Positions 15,823 through 25,976 are shown, numbered from the stretch's first letter. The stretch is 64,000 nt of DNA from Bacteroidota bacterium (GCA_018266775.1 JAFDZS010000010.1:507980-571979), one strand, 5' to 3'. Made by a program: numbers and translations. The notes: generated by a model from the letters alone, not told the origin.

Positions 15823-18639
15823 ATGAAAAAGATTCTCCTTCCCTTTTTTTTAAGTATTTTATCGTTATCAGTTTTTGCACAATTAGAAAATACACACTGG
15901 TGTTTTGGATATCATGCCAGGGTAGACTTTAATGCAGCATCACCGTCAACACCGCCTACAGTAAGCAGCAGTGCTGTTTATAATAATCCTCCAAATACCG
16001 GTGGATATTCGGGTAGTGGATCCTCAGTAAGTGATGCCAATGGCAATTTGTTGTTTTATACTGATGCGTTGTCAGTATGGGATAAGAACGATACTGAAAT
16101 GCCCAACGGAACGCAATTGTTTGGTACTACAGAACAAGTTGCCGGGAAAAACAATAGTTTAATTGTACCTAAACCTGATCATCCCGGTGTGTTTTATGTT
16201 TTTACGTTGAGTACTTATGTGCCGGGTTATCCTCCAATAGGAACAGGTGGTGCTCATTATACAGTAGTAAATGCAAACTTACCTGGAAATACAGGGCCTT
16301 TGCCCGGGCCCAATGGTGAGGTAATCGCAAGCCAAAAGAACATTGCTTTGAATACACAAAACAATGTGCCCATTGAATGTAATTATAACGGCGGAACCGG
16401 ACTCAGGATATATGGGGCAAGAATTGGGAGTACCCTTCACGCAGATGGAGATAAAATTTGGGTGACGATTAATTGTTTATATAATCAAACGGGAGCAAAC
16501 GAGCTATGGTCTTATACATATTTAATCACTACAAATGGCTTTTATGATGGTGTAAATTACTATGCTGACGGTACCAGTCCCAAACCCTACTCAAGTATAC
16601 AATTGGATAATACCATTTATAGCCAAGTAATGGCAGGAACTTATGCAGAATTAAAATTTTCTCCCGATGGAACACACTTAGCTGATATCATTGATGAAGG
16701 ACTTGTGTTGTATGATTTCGATAAGCAAACGGGTGTATTAACTTTCAATAGTAAAATATTTACTGCAATCAGCAATCCATGGGGAGCTGTGTGTACGAAT
16801 GGAGTGGAGTTTTCCCCAAACAGTTCGTTGTTATATTTTTCAGGGGTAGATTATATTTTTCAAAACCGGATATCAAATGGTCCTACAAAAAACGGCACTA
16901 ACCATATCAGGATCTTTCAATATGCTTTAAAGACAAATGTTACAGAACAGGTGGGACTGATTACTTTAACAGACAGCAGCGGAGGTGGTACAGACGGCAA
17001 TGTAATAACACCTCTACCTGCTCAATTTGGATGTGGACTACAATTAGGAATTGATAATAAGATATATGCCTGCGTTAGCTATCCCACTGTTGGGGATACC
17101 TATCATTTAGGAGTTATTAATTATCCGGATATCCAATCTACGGGATGTCAATTTGTAGTTCCTGCTGTTGATCTGATAAGTACTTATCATTTATTGACAC
17201 TGCCCCATTGGGTTCAGAAGCCTGCAGTACACATGTGGCCGAAAGTATATGATGGTATAGAACCATGTTTATGTATCAAGGGAGATAATCCCAACAACCT
17301 TGTCGCATATATGATTCTGAATAACATGGCGAACAATATTAATCATTATGGCGAAATAAGTACATCTAATTCAACGTGGATTCATTATGGTAAATCAGAT
17401 GCTAAAACTTCGTGGATAGGGTCATACTTACCTTATGGTGGATATGAATCGAGTGGTAATGAAATTCAACTTTTTCAGTCAAGTGCAGAATACAGGGATA
17501 TTACCAGCGGAGTAATCTCAAATGGGCCTAATTATGTTCCAAGAAATGAAAAAATTATTGCTGAGGATAACGGCACTTATGTTACTTCTTATCTGGATAA
17601 TACTGCCCATATAACAGCATTGAGGGTTTATGCACCCCCATCAATTATTCCTGTTGATGTTGTTTCCATACCTCTATTTAATAATTCTTCAGTTGGAATT
17701 GATAGAGTCTTTTTTAATCCATCTACAAAACATCTTTTTGTCAGTTATAACTATTTGAATCTTATAGGATCAGTATGGTCACATTATCTGGGAACTTATA
17801 CGCTTATAAATAATAATTTATCCAATAATAACCCTCAATATTATCCAATAAACACTGCTGTAATAGCTATCAACTCTGCAGAACAAACTTTTGTATTGCT
17901 AAATGGAAGTATACAATATTGTGACTATGTCAATAATACTTATACAATACTTAACTTGAATGGTAATACTAACTTAACTGACATAGGTGATTTCAAACAA
18001 ACATTAGAGGATAAAATAGTAGCAGCAGATTTTTCTATTGGCAAGGTCTATTGTTTTAATACAAACCCTTTTAATCGATCAAGTAAATCAGTTTCTATAA
18101 GTACAAATCCTTCAAATCCATACGATAGGCCAGTAACCAGTTATTACGTTGAAGGCGATGATGTATACCTCGGGGGAGGGTTTCAAATTCCTTCCTTTTC
18201 TATTTCAACAAACACTGGGGTTCAAACAATGCCACTTTTAGGCAGCCTGTCAACTTTTATTACTAAACTCAATTTTCAGACAGATTTTACATTAAGAACA
18301 ACCCTGGGAAATCCTGATTCATTACCTTCTATTGTAAACAAAACACCAGTTTTCAAAACAGAGACTAATAATATTGAATCAAATTATCAAGAGACGCTTA
18401 ATATATCACCAAATCCCGTAAAAGATGTATTACGGCTTTCTTTAAAAAATTCTGATACAGGGGGGAAAACGTCGGGTTATGTAGAAATCAGTAATACATA
18501 CGGTCAAAAAATCCTGATTGAAAAAATAAACAGCTCTTTGGTTAATATTAACGTGTCTAAGTTGAAGTCGGGGCTTTATTTTATTACCTATACTATTTTA
18601 GGTAGAGGTAAAATAACACGTACTTTCTTAAAAGAATAA
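15823..18639 (+). CDS. Secreted T9SS cargo protein with type A sorting domain
   Basis: The 938-residue protein has a signal peptide (MKKILLPFFLSILSLSVFA-QL) and opens with THWCFGYHARVDFNAASP, a motif common at the mature N-terminus of large Bacteroidota surface proteins with propeller-like folds. The C-terminus (about 860-938) is a Por-type sorting domain: NISPNPVKDVLRLSL, VEISNTYGQKILI and LKSGLYFITYTI, which directs export by type IX secretion. The middle is beta-rich without a recognised enzyme. The start at 15823 is chosen because 15790 would put eleven polar residues before the signal peptide. A rho-independent terminator follows at 18658-18692. Confidence 0.85.
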   Translation: MKKILLPFFLSILSLSVFAQLENTHWCFGYHARVDFNAASPSTPPTVSSSAVYNNPPNTGGYSGSGSSVSDANGNLLFYTDALSVWDKNDTEMPNGTQLFGTTEQVAGKNNSLIVPKPDHPGVFYVFTLSTYVPGYPPIGTGGAHYTVVNANLPGNTGPLPGPNGEVIASQKNIALNTQNNVPIECNYNGGTGLRIYGARIGSTLHADGDKIWVTINCLYNQTGANELWSYTYLITTNGFYDGVNYYADGTSPKPYSSIQLDNTIYSQVMAGTYAELKFSPDGTHLADIIDEGLVLYDFDKQTGVLTFNSKIFTAISNPWGAVCTNGVEFSPNSSLLYFSGVDYIFQNRISNGPTKNGTNHIRIFQYALKTNVTEQVGLITLTDSSGGGTDGNVITPLPAQFGCGLQLGIDNKIYACVSYPTVGDTYHLGVINYPDIQSTGCQFVVPAVDLISTYHLLTLPHWVQKPAVHMWPKVYDGIEPCLCIKGDNPNNLVAYMILNNMANNINHYGEISTSNSTWIHYGKSDAKTSWIGSYLPYGGYESSGNEIQLFQSSAEYRDITSGVISNGPNYVPRNEKIIAEDNGTYVTSYLDNTAHITALRVYAPPSIIPVDVVSIPLFNNSSVGIDRVFFNPSTKHLFVSYNYLNLIGSVWSHYLGTYTLINNNLSNNNPQYYPINTAVIAINSAEQTFVLLNGSIQYCDYVNNTYTILNLNGNTNLTDIGDFKQTLEDKIVAADFSIGKVYCFNTNPFNRSSKSVSISTNPSNPYDRPVTSYYVEGDDVYLGGGFQIPSFSISTNTGVQTMPLLGSLSTFITKLNFQTDFTLRTTLGNPDSLPSIVNKTPVFKTETNNIESNYQETLNISPNPVKDVLRLSLKNSDTGGKTSGYVEISNTYGQKILIEKINSSLVNINVSKLKSGLYFITYTILGRGKITRTFLKE

Positions 18640-18657
18640 AATGTATGCTAATTAAAT

Positions 18658-18692
18658 AAGCAAGCTCTTTTTAAGGAGCTTGCTTTATTTTT
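18658..18692 (+). terminator. Rho-independent terminator after the type A cargo gene
   Basis: AAGCAAGCTC and GAGCTTGCTT form a 10-bp stem with an 8-base loop, followed by TATTTTT. Confidence 0.85.
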
Positions 18693-18866
18693 AAAGCTTT
18701 TTAAGACGGTATATTGGGTACATATTTTATTGAAGCTATGTTTTTGGGTAGTTATCCAGAGAAAACCTGTACTTTTTTAACCTTTGTGGGAAAGTCCACC
18801 TCTGCGGAATTAGTATTTTTCCCATTTTTTTGCTACTTTTAGCCCTATACCACAACTAATACTCAC

Positions 18867-21848
18867 ATGATCCATCTCTACAAGAACAACCGTTCCGTAG
18901 GCAATGTATTTTTATTAAGACAGCTTCTTATTGGCATATTCATTTGTACACTGCAAAGTACAGCTTCAGCGCAGTGCCCTGTTAATATTGATTTTGAAAT
19001 GGGTGATTTTACCAATTGGCAATGTTGGGTGGGCACCCATTATGAAACAATAAGTGGTGTGAAAGATACAATTGACTTGGGTACAACCCCTGTTGCTCCT
19101 GTTAATGGAAGGCATACAATAATATCACCTTCACCAGCGCTTGATCAATATGGACAGTTTCCTGTTAGTTGTCCTAATGGCAGCGGTTTTTCAGTTAAAT
19201 TAGGTAGTAATGCTGAAGGTTCAGGTCTAAATAAGGCCGAAGGTCTTTCATATACTTTTACAATCCCTGCTGGTCAAAATAAATTCAGTCTTACCTATTA
19301 TTATGCCGTGGTATTACACCTCCCTACTTCACATAATATTCCTTCGCAGTTACCAAAGTTTGTAATAAGTTTAGAAAATCTGACAGATGGAGGAAACTTG
19401 CCATGCCCACTTGATCCATTTACTCCGTCAGGTTTACCTGGGTTTCATAATGCTCCTGGAGATATTCAATTTAAGCCGTGGGCTGCTGCTTCAATCAAGC
19501 TTGATGGGTATGCAGGTAAAACAATACGGATATCTTTTAAAACAGCCAATTGTACCCTTGGAGGGCATTTTGGGTATGCTTATATAGACTTAGGATCTCA
19601 ATGCAGCAGTTCCTTTGACGGCGCTGTATTTTGCCCTGATGATGCCTCTGTTACTGTTACTGCCCCTCCGGGATATGCAACGTATAACTGGTATAATGGC
19701 TTGATGACACAAATTTTGGGTAATGCGCAAACGCTTACTTTAACTCCGCCTCCATTATCCGGAGATTCCTTAAAAGTGGAGCTGATTCCATTTAACGGAT
19801 ATGGTTGTACAGATACTTTAACTGCATATTTATGGGATACGCTCACTGTGCACGCTAATGCAGGGCCAAGTCAACACACTTGTGATAACAACCCTGTTCA
19901 AATTGGTATGGCGCCCGAACCTAATAGGATATATAAATGGACCCCACCAACAGGACTAAGTGATCCCAACATTGCCAACCCTACTGCATCGCCTTCCGGT
20001 ACTACATTGTATACACTAACCGTAACCAATAGCGGTGGGGGATGTGCAACAATTTCAGAAGTAACGGTAGCTGTTGACACCTTATCCGATTCCATCAGGC
20101 TGATTGGTGCAGCCTCTTATTGCAAAGGCAGTGGCCAGTTCTCGCAATTGCAGGTACTGCCGCACGACAGTATTCAGTGGTTTAAAGATGGTTTTCCCAT
20201 ACCAGGCGCTGTTGGTCATCAAACCCTGTTAAACGTTACCCAAACGGGTGCTTATTATGCCATGGTGTTTAGCTATTCCGGCTGCAACCGTACCACGGCG
20301 GTAAAACAAATCGATATCTGGGACCAGGCGGTTGCTGATTTTACAACGGCCACTCCCGTTCAGTGTGCGTTAAACAACAGTTTCTTCTTTAAAAATAACA
20401 GCACGCTAGCATCCGGCACCATGCAGTACAACTGGGATTTGGGCGATGGCAATACTGCCACCACTGCAGATGTTACCCACAGTTATACCAAAGCCGGAAC
20501 ATATCATGTAGTGCTGAACGTTATTGCACCCGGCGGCTGTAACGATACCAAATCTTTTGACGTAGTGGTGAATCCCAGCCCCGTTGCTGATTATTCAGTA
20601 GATATTCCTGAACAATGTTTTGCCAATAACTGGTATGTATTTACCAATAAGAGCAGCATTGAGCAGGGCGTAATGACGTATAAGTGGGATTTTGGCGATG
20701 GCAACTACAATAACTCCAACGATGTTGCACATAGCTTTGCTGTTGCCGGCACATACCCCGTAACACTTACCGCTACCGAAACCAATGGAGGTTGCAATGC
20801 CAGTGTTACTTACCCGATTGTAGTACACCAGAGCCCGGTAAGCAACTTCAGCGTAAACAGCAATCCACAATGTTTCCCCGGCCATCAATTTGTATTAACG
20901 AATGGTACTTCCATAACTTCTGATGCCCTGACTTATGCCTGGGATATGGGAGATGGCAGCGCCATCATTACCACGCCGGATGTGACCTACAGTTATGCCA
21001 AAGCCGGTGATTATACCATTAATATGGTGGCCAGTACAGCATCAGGATGTAAAGACAGTACCCAATTTAAAGTAACGGTGTACCCGGTACCGTTCCCTGA
21101 TTTTACTGTGAGGGATGTATGCGAAAATATAGACGTTCCGGTAATCAACCGCACTATTAATAATACCACTTCAACCGTAAATTATTTGTGGGATTTTGGT
21201 AATGGCCATACTGATTTTGTGAAAACGCCGCATTATGCTTATCCCGCTGCGGGTATTTATCCTGTTACGCTGAAAGTGAGTACGGCACAATGCCCTAATA
21301 ATTTCAGTTCTAAAACATTGCTGGTAAATATTGAAGCTGCCATACCGGGTATCACATATCCTTCTAAAGATGCCGCCTTTAATTATCCTGAACAATTAGA
21401 TGCAAGGCAAATTGGTTCCAGCGTAACCTGGTCGCCAGCCACCAGCCTGAACAACAGGTTTAGTTTCTCACCGTTGTTTACAGGCATTGCGCCGCAATTG
21501 TATACTATACAGATCAAGACCAATGCAGGTTGTATTACTACAGATACTTTGCTGGTAAAAACGCATAAGAAGATTGAAGTTTATGTGCCGAATTCATTTA
21601 CACCTGATGCCAATGGATACAATGACAGGTTACGCCCCGTGCTGATTGGCTTTACTAAAGTGAATTATTTCAGGATCTATAACCGCTGGGGACAAATGCT
21701 GTACAGCCAAAACAGCGACCAGCCGGGATGGGATGGAACCATCAACGGTAAACCTGCCGAAGTACAAACGGTGGTATGGATGATTGAAGCTGTTGATGTA
21801 GACGGTGTGGTGCACAAGAAACAGGGTACGACGGTGTTGTTCAGATAG
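18867..21848 (+). CDS. PKD-repeat surface protein with type B (CHU_C) sorting domain
   Basis: The 993-residue secreted protein has a signal peptide ending TASAQCPVNIDFEMGDFTNWQCW. Its N-terminal region resembles an adhesion-type beta-sandwich. At least four PKD-like repeats follow from about residue 490 (YNWDLGDGNTATTADVTHSYTKAGTYHV and equivalents YKWDFGDGN, YAWDMGDGS, YLWDFGNGH). The C-terminus EVYVPNSFTPDANGYNDRL through YNRWGQMLYS and GWDGTINGK is the CHU_C / gliding-motility type sorting domain exported by the type IX system. It probably works as a cell-surface adhesin. It lies downstream of another T9SS cargo gene but is separated from it by a terminator. Confidence 0.9.
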   Translation: MIHLYKNNRSVGNVFLLRQLLIGIFICTLQSTASAQCPVNIDFEMGDFTNWQCWVGTHYETISGVKDTIDLGTTPVAPVNGRHTIISPSPALDQYGQFPVSCPNGSGFSVKLGSNAEGSGLNKAEGLSYTFTIPAGQNKFSLTYYYAVVLHLPTSHNIPSQLPKFVISLENLTDGGNLPCPLDPFTPSGLPGFHNAPGDIQFKPWAAASIKLDGYAGKTIRISFKTANCTLGGHFGYAYIDLGSQCSSSFDGAVFCPDDASVTVTAPPGYATYNWYNGLMTQILGNAQTLTLTPPPLSGDSLKVELIPFNGYGCTDTLTAYLWDTLTVHANAGPSQHTCDNNPVQIGMAPEPNRIYKWTPPTGLSDPNIANPTASPSGTTLYTLTVTNSGGGCATISEVTVAVDTLSDSIRLIGAASYCKGSGQFSQLQVLPHDSIQWFKDGFPIPGAVGHQTLLNVTQTGAYYAMVFSYSGCNRTTAVKQIDIWDQAVADFTTATPVQCALNNSFFFKNNSTLASGTMQYNWDLGDGNTATTADVTHSYTKAGTYHVVLNVIAPGGCNDTKSFDVVVNPSPVADYSVDIPEQCFANNWYVFTNKSSIEQGVMTYKWDFGDGNYNNSNDVAHSFAVAGTYPVTLTATETNGGCNASVTYPIVVHQSPVSNFSVNSNPQCFPGHQFVLTNGTSITSDALTYAWDMGDGSAIITTPDVTYSYAKAGDYTINMVASTASGCKDSTQFKVTVYPVPFPDFTVRDVCENIDVPVINRTINNTTSTVNYLWDFGNGHTDFVKTPHYAYPAAGIYPVTLKVSTAQCPNNFSSKTLLVNIEAAIPGITYPSKDAAFNYPEQLDARQIGSSVTWSPATSLNNRFSFSPLFTGIAPQLYTIQIKTNAGCITTDTLLVKTHKKIEVYVPNSFTPDANGYNDRLRPVLIGFTKVNYFRIYNRWGQMLYSQNSDQPGWDGTINGKPAEVQTVVWMIEAVDVDGVVHKKQGTTVLFR

Positions 21849-21856
21849 AAGAAGAA

Positions 21857-22082
21857 TTCGTAATTAATAATTGATAATGGATAATGTTTTTGATGCAGGA
21901 GGTTTTTGTTAAAGAAAACAACTGCAGTTTGAAAACGTTATCCATTTTTAATGTTGCTAAAAGAAAAAGAATAGATAATTAATAATTAATAATGTTCTTG
22001 ATGCAGGATATTTTTGTTAAAGAAAGCATTGGCGATTTGAAGACATTATCCATTATTCATTGTCCATTATCCATTGTCTACC
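21857..22082. repeat. Two tandem AT-rich inverted-arm elements
   Basis: Two related copies of about 80-90 bases (from about 21860 and 21973) each have a left arm of ATAATTGATAATGGATAATG type, a shared core containing TTGATGCAGGA..TTTTTGTTAAAGAAA, and a right arm of TTATCCATTxxTxATTG type complementary to the left. Similar arms occur at 33467-33595 and 36055-36135. Confidence 0.65.
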
Positions 22083-22086
22083 GGGC

Positions 22087-22857
22087 TCATTTGGTTTTCC
22101 AAAAAATATCATACGCAAACCGTACAATAGTTCCTGCCACTACTAACAGGAAAAATATCCGGATGAATGTATTGCCTTTTAAAATAGCCAGGCGTGAACC
22201 CAGCAATGAGCCGCCGAAGTTGCATATTGCCATGGGGATGGCGAAGGGGTAAAGAATATGGCCGCTGCCACTGAAAAATAAAATGGAGCCAATATTGGTA
22301 GACATATTCAGCATTTTGGAATGAGCACTGGCTTTCAAAAAATCAAAGCCCAATACACTGATAAAAAAGAGTACCATAAAACTGCCGGCGCCGGGGCCAA
22401 TAAAACCATCATATAAGCCTATACCCAATGCAAACAAAACGGCATACCATAATTCTTTTCTTTTGGTTAAAGAAGAAGTGGAGGCAAGGCCGAAATCTCT
22501 TTTGGTATAGGTATAAACAGCAACAATAACCAGCACAAACAACAAAACAGGCTTCATGAAATGATTACTTGTTTTTGAAACCAGCAAAGAACCTGCATAA
22601 GCGGAGGGTAATGCAATACCACACATCAGCACCAGTAATCTTTTGTTCAGTACAACTTTTAAACCGTATTGTACCGCGGCAATTGATGCACCAAAAAGAG
22701 AGGGAATTTTTGTAGTGCCCAATAATGTTGCCAGCGGATATTGTGGCAACGTAACCAACGTAACCGGAGTTTGCACCAGTCCGCCACCGCCAACAATGGC
22801 ATCAATAAAACCTGCGGCAAATGCACCGATGCACAAAATAATGATCTGCTCAGTCAT
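22087..22857 (-). CDS. TauE/SafE (TSUP) family membrane exporter
   Basis: The 256-residue protein has about eight membrane helices and the family motifs AGFIDAIVGGGGLVQTP at the first helix and IGLYDGFIGPGAGSFMVLFF at the fifth. The TSUP family moves anions such as sulfite or sulfoacetate, but the substrate cannot be inferred here. Its ATG overlaps the stop of the upstream PLP-homeostasis gene by one base (TGATG), indicating translational coupling. Confidence 0.9.
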   Translation of the reverse strand: MTEQIIILCIGAFAAGFIDAIVGGGGLVQTPVTLVTLPQYPLATLLGTTKIPSLFGASIAAVQYGLKVVLNKRLLVLMCGIALPSAYAGSLLVSKTSNHFMKPVLLFVLVIVAVYTYTKRDFGLASTSSLTKRKELWYAVLFALGIGLYDGFIGPGAGSFMVLFFISVLGFDFLKASAHSKMLNMSTNIGSILFFSGSGHILYPFAIPMAICNFGGSLLGSRLAILKGNTFIRIFFLLVVAGTIVRFAYDIFWKTK

Positions 22858-23525
22858 CAGTGGTGGTAATTTCTTTCGCCAAATAATAAACTGCCGATGC
22901 GAACCATTGTACTGCCTTCTTCAACAGCAATGGTGTAATCTGCACTCATGCCCATGCTGAGTATTGAAGGTTGAAAGCCGATAGTTGATAGTCGGTTGAA
23001 GAGTTGTTTGAGATATTTAAATTCATTTCTTACCATCGTGCTATCATTGCTGAAAGAGGCCATGCCCATTAAACCAATGATGCGGATATTTTTTAATGCT
23101 GCCAAATCAGGTGAGGAGAGCAGCGCATGCAATTCTTTTTCATCCAAACCAAACTTGGTTTCTTCCTGCGCAATATGTATTTGCAGCAGGCAATCGATGG
23201 TGCGGTTATTTTTTACTGCTTGCTTGTTGATCTCTTTTAATAAATTAAAACTGTCCACACCGTGAATTAAATGTACAAATGGTGCAATGTATTTAACTTT
23301 ATTGCTTTGCAGGTGGCCAATGAAATGCCAGCGGATGTCTTTCGGTAACAGGGTTTCTTTTTCCACCAGTTCCTGCACATAATTCTCTCCAAAATCCCGT
23401 TGTCCCAATTGATATAACGCCAGCATATCCTCCACTGGTTTTGTTTTGGATACTGCCACCAGCGTGGTATTGGTTTTTTGTAATGCAGCAGTAATGTTTT
23501 GGTATTGTTCGGTGTGCACACTCAT
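22857..23525 (-). CDS. yggS: YggS-family pyridoxal phosphate homeostasis protein
   Basis: From the ATG at 23525 the protein has 222 residues. LVAVSKTKP contains the PLP-binding K27, followed by DFGENYVQE, WHFIGHLQSNK, TKFGLDEKE, LMGMASFSND and LSMGMSADYTIAVEEGSTMVRIGSLLFGERN, all typical. The family binds PLP and keeps its free concentration in balance. A longer frame from 23594 would begin inside a terminator hairpin (23586-23614), so the internal start is used. It is coupled to a TSUP membrane protein downstream. Confidence 0.93.
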   Translation of the reverse strand: MSVHTEQYQNITAALQKTNTTLVAVSKTKPVEDMLALYQLGQRDFGENYVQELVEKETLLPKDIRWHFIGHLQSNKVKYIAPFVHLIHGVDSFNLLKEINKQAVKNNRTIDCLLQIHIAQEETKFGLDEKELHALLSSPDLAALKNIRIIGLMGMASFSNDSTMVRNEFKYLKQLFNRLSTIGFQPSILSMGMSADYTIAVEEGSTMVRIGSLLFGERNYHH

Positions 23526-23585
23526 AACAGAAAAAATTTCCTCTCTTGTAAAGGTATTGTAATTGATTTGTTTACCCGAAATAAA

Positions 23586-23614
23586 AAAGAGCAAACATGT
23601 TTTGTTTGCTCTTT
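23586..23614 (-). terminator. Terminator after the acyl-CoA dehydrogenase gene
   Basis: AAAGAGCAAAC and GTTTGCTCTTT form a perfect 11-bp stem with a 7-base loop. On the minus strand a T-run follows, matching the end of the upstream gene at 23634. Confidence 0.85.
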
Positions 23615-23633
23615 ATAAAATATAATGATATTG

Positions 23634-24788
23634 TTATTTCAAAATACTCCTGCTGATCACAATGCGCTGCACTTCGCTGGTGCCTTCATAGATCTGGGTG
23701 ATCTTGGCATCCCTCATCATTCTTTCTACATGGTATTCTTTTACAAAGCCATAACCGCCGTGTATTTGTACGGCTTCAGTTGCCGTCCACATTGCAGTTT
23801 CGCTGGCAAATACTTTGGCCATGCTGCCGCTTACCGTATAATCAATATGATTATCTTTTTCCCAGGCCGCTTTTAAACACAGCAAGCGGGCGCATTCAAT
23901 TTTTGTAGCCATATCTGCCAGTTTAAATTGTATGGCCTGGTGATGCATAATTTCTTTACCAAATGCTTTGCGCTGTTTACTGTATTCCAATGCTCTTTCA
24001 TATGCACCGGATGCAATGCCCAATGCCTGCGATGCTATTCCAATACGGCCGCCTGCCAGTGTTTTCATGGCAAACTTAAAACCAAAACCATCTTCACCTA
24101 TCCGGTTTTCCTTAGGTACTTTTACATCGGTAAATAAAATACTGTGTGTGTCGCTGCCACGGATACCCAGTTTATTTTCTTTTGCACCTACTGTAACGCC
24201 AGGCCAATGCTTCTCCACAATAAACGCATTAATACCGCGGCTGCCTTTGGAAACATCTGTTTGTGCAATCACTAAATATACAGATGCAGTGCCGCCATTA
24301 GTGATCCAGTTTTTAGTACCATTCAATAAATAGTAATCACCTTTATCTTCCGCAGTGGTTCTTTGCGATGTAGCATCGCTGCCTGCTTCAGGTTCACTTA
24401 ACAAAAATGCACCAATGTACAGCTGCCCATCTTTTTTGCCCTGCGCAAGCGGTGTTAAATATTTTTGTTTTTGTTCTTCGGTGCAAAATTCCTGCAGGCC
24501 ATAACAAACCAGGCTGTTGTTTACACTCATGCAAACACTTACACTGGCATCAATTTTACTGATCTCTTCCATGGCAAGTACATAACTCACCGTGTCCAGA
24601 CCGCTGCCGCCATATTCAGGTTTTACCATCATACCCATAAAACCAAGGTCGGCCAGTTTTTCAATTTGTTCTTTTGGAAATTTTTGATGTTCATCCCGTT
24701 CAATTACGCCGGGCAAACATTCACTGACGGCAAAATCTTTTGCAGCCTGTTTGATCATCAGTTGTTCTTCTGACAGTTGAAAGTCCAT
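23634..24788 (-). CDS. Acyl-CoA dehydrogenase, short-chain type
   Basis: The 384-residue FAD enzyme catalyses the first step of fatty or branched-chain acyl-CoA oxidation and passes electrons to ETF, whose subunits are encoded at 35.1-36.9 kb. It begins MDFQLSEEQLMIKQAAKDFA and contains AFLLSEPEAGSDATS (FAD/substrate site), NGTKNWITNGGTA, EVQIHGGYGFVKEYHVERMMRDAK, and IYEGTSEVQRIVISR, whose glutamate is the catalytic base of butyryl-CoA-type enzymes. The start at the third codon of the longer frame (24788) matches the family. A -7 box lies at 24822-24829 and a terminator follows the gene, so it is monocistronic. Confidence 0.93.
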   Translation of the reverse strand: MDFQLSEEQLMIKQAAKDFAVSECLPGVIERDEHQKFPKEQIEKLADLGFMGMMVKPEYGGSGLDTVSYVLAMEEISKIDASVSVCMSVNNSLVCYGLQEFCTEEQKQKYLTPLAQGKKDGQLYIGAFLLSEPEAGSDATSQRTTAEDKGDYYLLNGTKNWITNGGTASVYLVIAQTDVSKGSRGINAFIVEKHWPGVTVGAKENKLGIRGSDTHSILFTDVKVPKENRIGEDGFGFKFAMKTLAGGRIGIASQALGIASGAYERALEYSKQRKAFGKEIMHHQAIQFKLADMATKIECARLLCLKAAWEKDNHIDYTVSGSMAKVFASETAMWTATEAVQIHGGYGFVKEYHVERMMRDAKITQIYEGTSEVQRIVISRSILK

Positions 24789-24821
24789 ACACAATCGTTT
24801 TAGTTGTTTAGTTTAGTTGCG

Positions 24822-24829
24822 CAAAAATA
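24822..24829 (-). promoter_or_regulatory. Bacteroidota -7 box TATTTTTG for the acyl-CoA dehydrogenase gene
   Basis: The minus strand reads TATTTTTG, 33 bases upstream of the ATG at 24788. It is divergent from the -7 box of the CDF transporter gene at 24942. Confidence 0.55.
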
Positions 24830-24941
24830 CACTTTGGCAGCGTTGTTTTACAGTATTCGCGGGTATATTTTTACCCCCGTTTTTCACCAGTGATGGATGC
24901 GATTGCAGTAAGAATAGTACTGCCTGTAAAAATCACTTTTG

Positions 24942-24949
24942 TATATTTG
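24942..24949 (+). promoter_or_regulatory. Bacteroidota -7 box TATATTTG for the CDF transporter gene
   Basis: TATATTTG matches TAnnTTTG. It lies within the long reading frame that starts at 24890, so a start downstream of it is likely. Confidence 0.6.
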
Positions 24950-24967
24950 CGCACTAAATTTCCTGCA

Positions 24968-25963
24968 TTGCAAACGGCACAACAAAACCTCAGGCTCCAG
25001 AAAATTATTACCGGTATCAGCATCCTGCTTTTTTTAGGAAAGATTGTGGCCTGGTATATCACGGATTCCGTTGCTATTTTAACCGATGCACTGGAAAGTA
25101 TTGTTAATGTAATTGCCGGGTTGATTGGTGTGTACAGCCTGTACATTTCTGCAAAACCAAGAGATATTAATCATCCTTACGGTCATGGTAAAGCTGAGTT
25201 CTTATCTGCAGCGGTAGAAGGCGCTTTAATTGCTGTTGCAGGGATCGTTATTATTTTTGAAGCCATCAAAAATTTATTGCAGCCGCATAATATCGGGAAA
25301 CTGGATTATGGAATTATATTGGTAGCAGGCACTGCCGTCATCAATTATTTTGCTGGTATGATCTGTATCAAAACCGGTAAAAAAAATAATGCATTGCCAT
25401 TAATTGCCAGCGGCAAACATTTACAGTCTGATACCTGGAGCACTTTGGGTATTGTTGCCGGACTGATCTTAATGCTGCTGTTTCCAAAAATTACATGGTT
25501 GGACAGTACCGTTGCCATACTGTTTTCCGTAATCATCATCTTTACGGGGTATACTATTTTACGCAGTTCTATTGCAGGTATTATGGATGAGGCCGATGAA
25601 GCACTGCTGAAAAAATTAGTGGCTACACTGAATGCCCACCGCGAGGAAAACTGGATTGACCTGCATAACCTGCGCATTATAAAATACGGCTCCACACTGC
25701 ATGTGGATTGCCACCTTACTGTACCCTGGTACCTGAATGTACACCAGGCACATAAAGAGATAGATGCTTTATCTGCATTGGCAAAAAATGAATATGGTGA
25801 GTCGGTGGAATTGTTTGTGCATTCTGATGGTTGCCTCGATTTCAGTTGCGGCATTTGCACCAAACACGATTGTGCTGTTCGCAAACATGCTTTTGAAAGA
25901 AGGGTGGAATGGACGATTGAAAATATTTCCAGTAATAATAAACACCGCAGCACTACTGCATAA
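24968..25963 (+). CDS. Cation diffusion facilitator transporter, probable TTG start
   Basis: The product is a CDF metal/proton antiporter. Family motifs are AWYITDSVAILTDALESIVNVIAG in helix II (aspartate metal ligands), HPYGHGKAEFLSAAVEG, and SGKHLQSDTWSTLGIVAG in helix V, followed by a cytoplasmic ferredoxin-like domain. The C-terminus carries a cysteine cluster (DGCLDFSCGICTKHDC) that may bind metal. The frame is open from an ATG at 24890, but residues 1-27 of that version look unlike the family and contain a -7 promoter box. The TTG at 24968 gives (M)QTAQQNLRLQKIITG, a typical CDF beginning, and 331 residues. The start is therefore an inference. Confidence 0.88.
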   Translation: MQTAQQNLRLQKIITGISILLFLGKIVAWYITDSVAILTDALESIVNVIAGLIGVYSLYISAKPRDINHPYGHGKAEFLSAAVEGALIAVAGIVIIFEAIKNLLQPHNIGKLDYGIILVAGTAVINYFAGMICIKTGKKNNALPLIASGKHLQSDTWSTLGIVAGLILMLLFPKITWLDSTVAILFSVIIIFTGYTILRSSIAGIMDEADEALLKKLVATLNAHREENWIDLHNLRIIKYGSTLHVDCHLTVPWYLNVHQAHKEIDALSALAKNEYGESVELFVHSDGCLDFSCGICTKHDCAVRKHAFERRVEWTIENISSNNKHRSTTA

Positions 25964-25976
25964 TTCAGGGCATAAA

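Noticed and set aside
24791..24805. LacI-operator-like AAAACGATTG upstream of the acyl-CoA dehydrogenase gene
   Set aside because: Only the short core matches, which recurs by chance in AT-rich intergenic DNA; the flanks do not match the two PUL sites.
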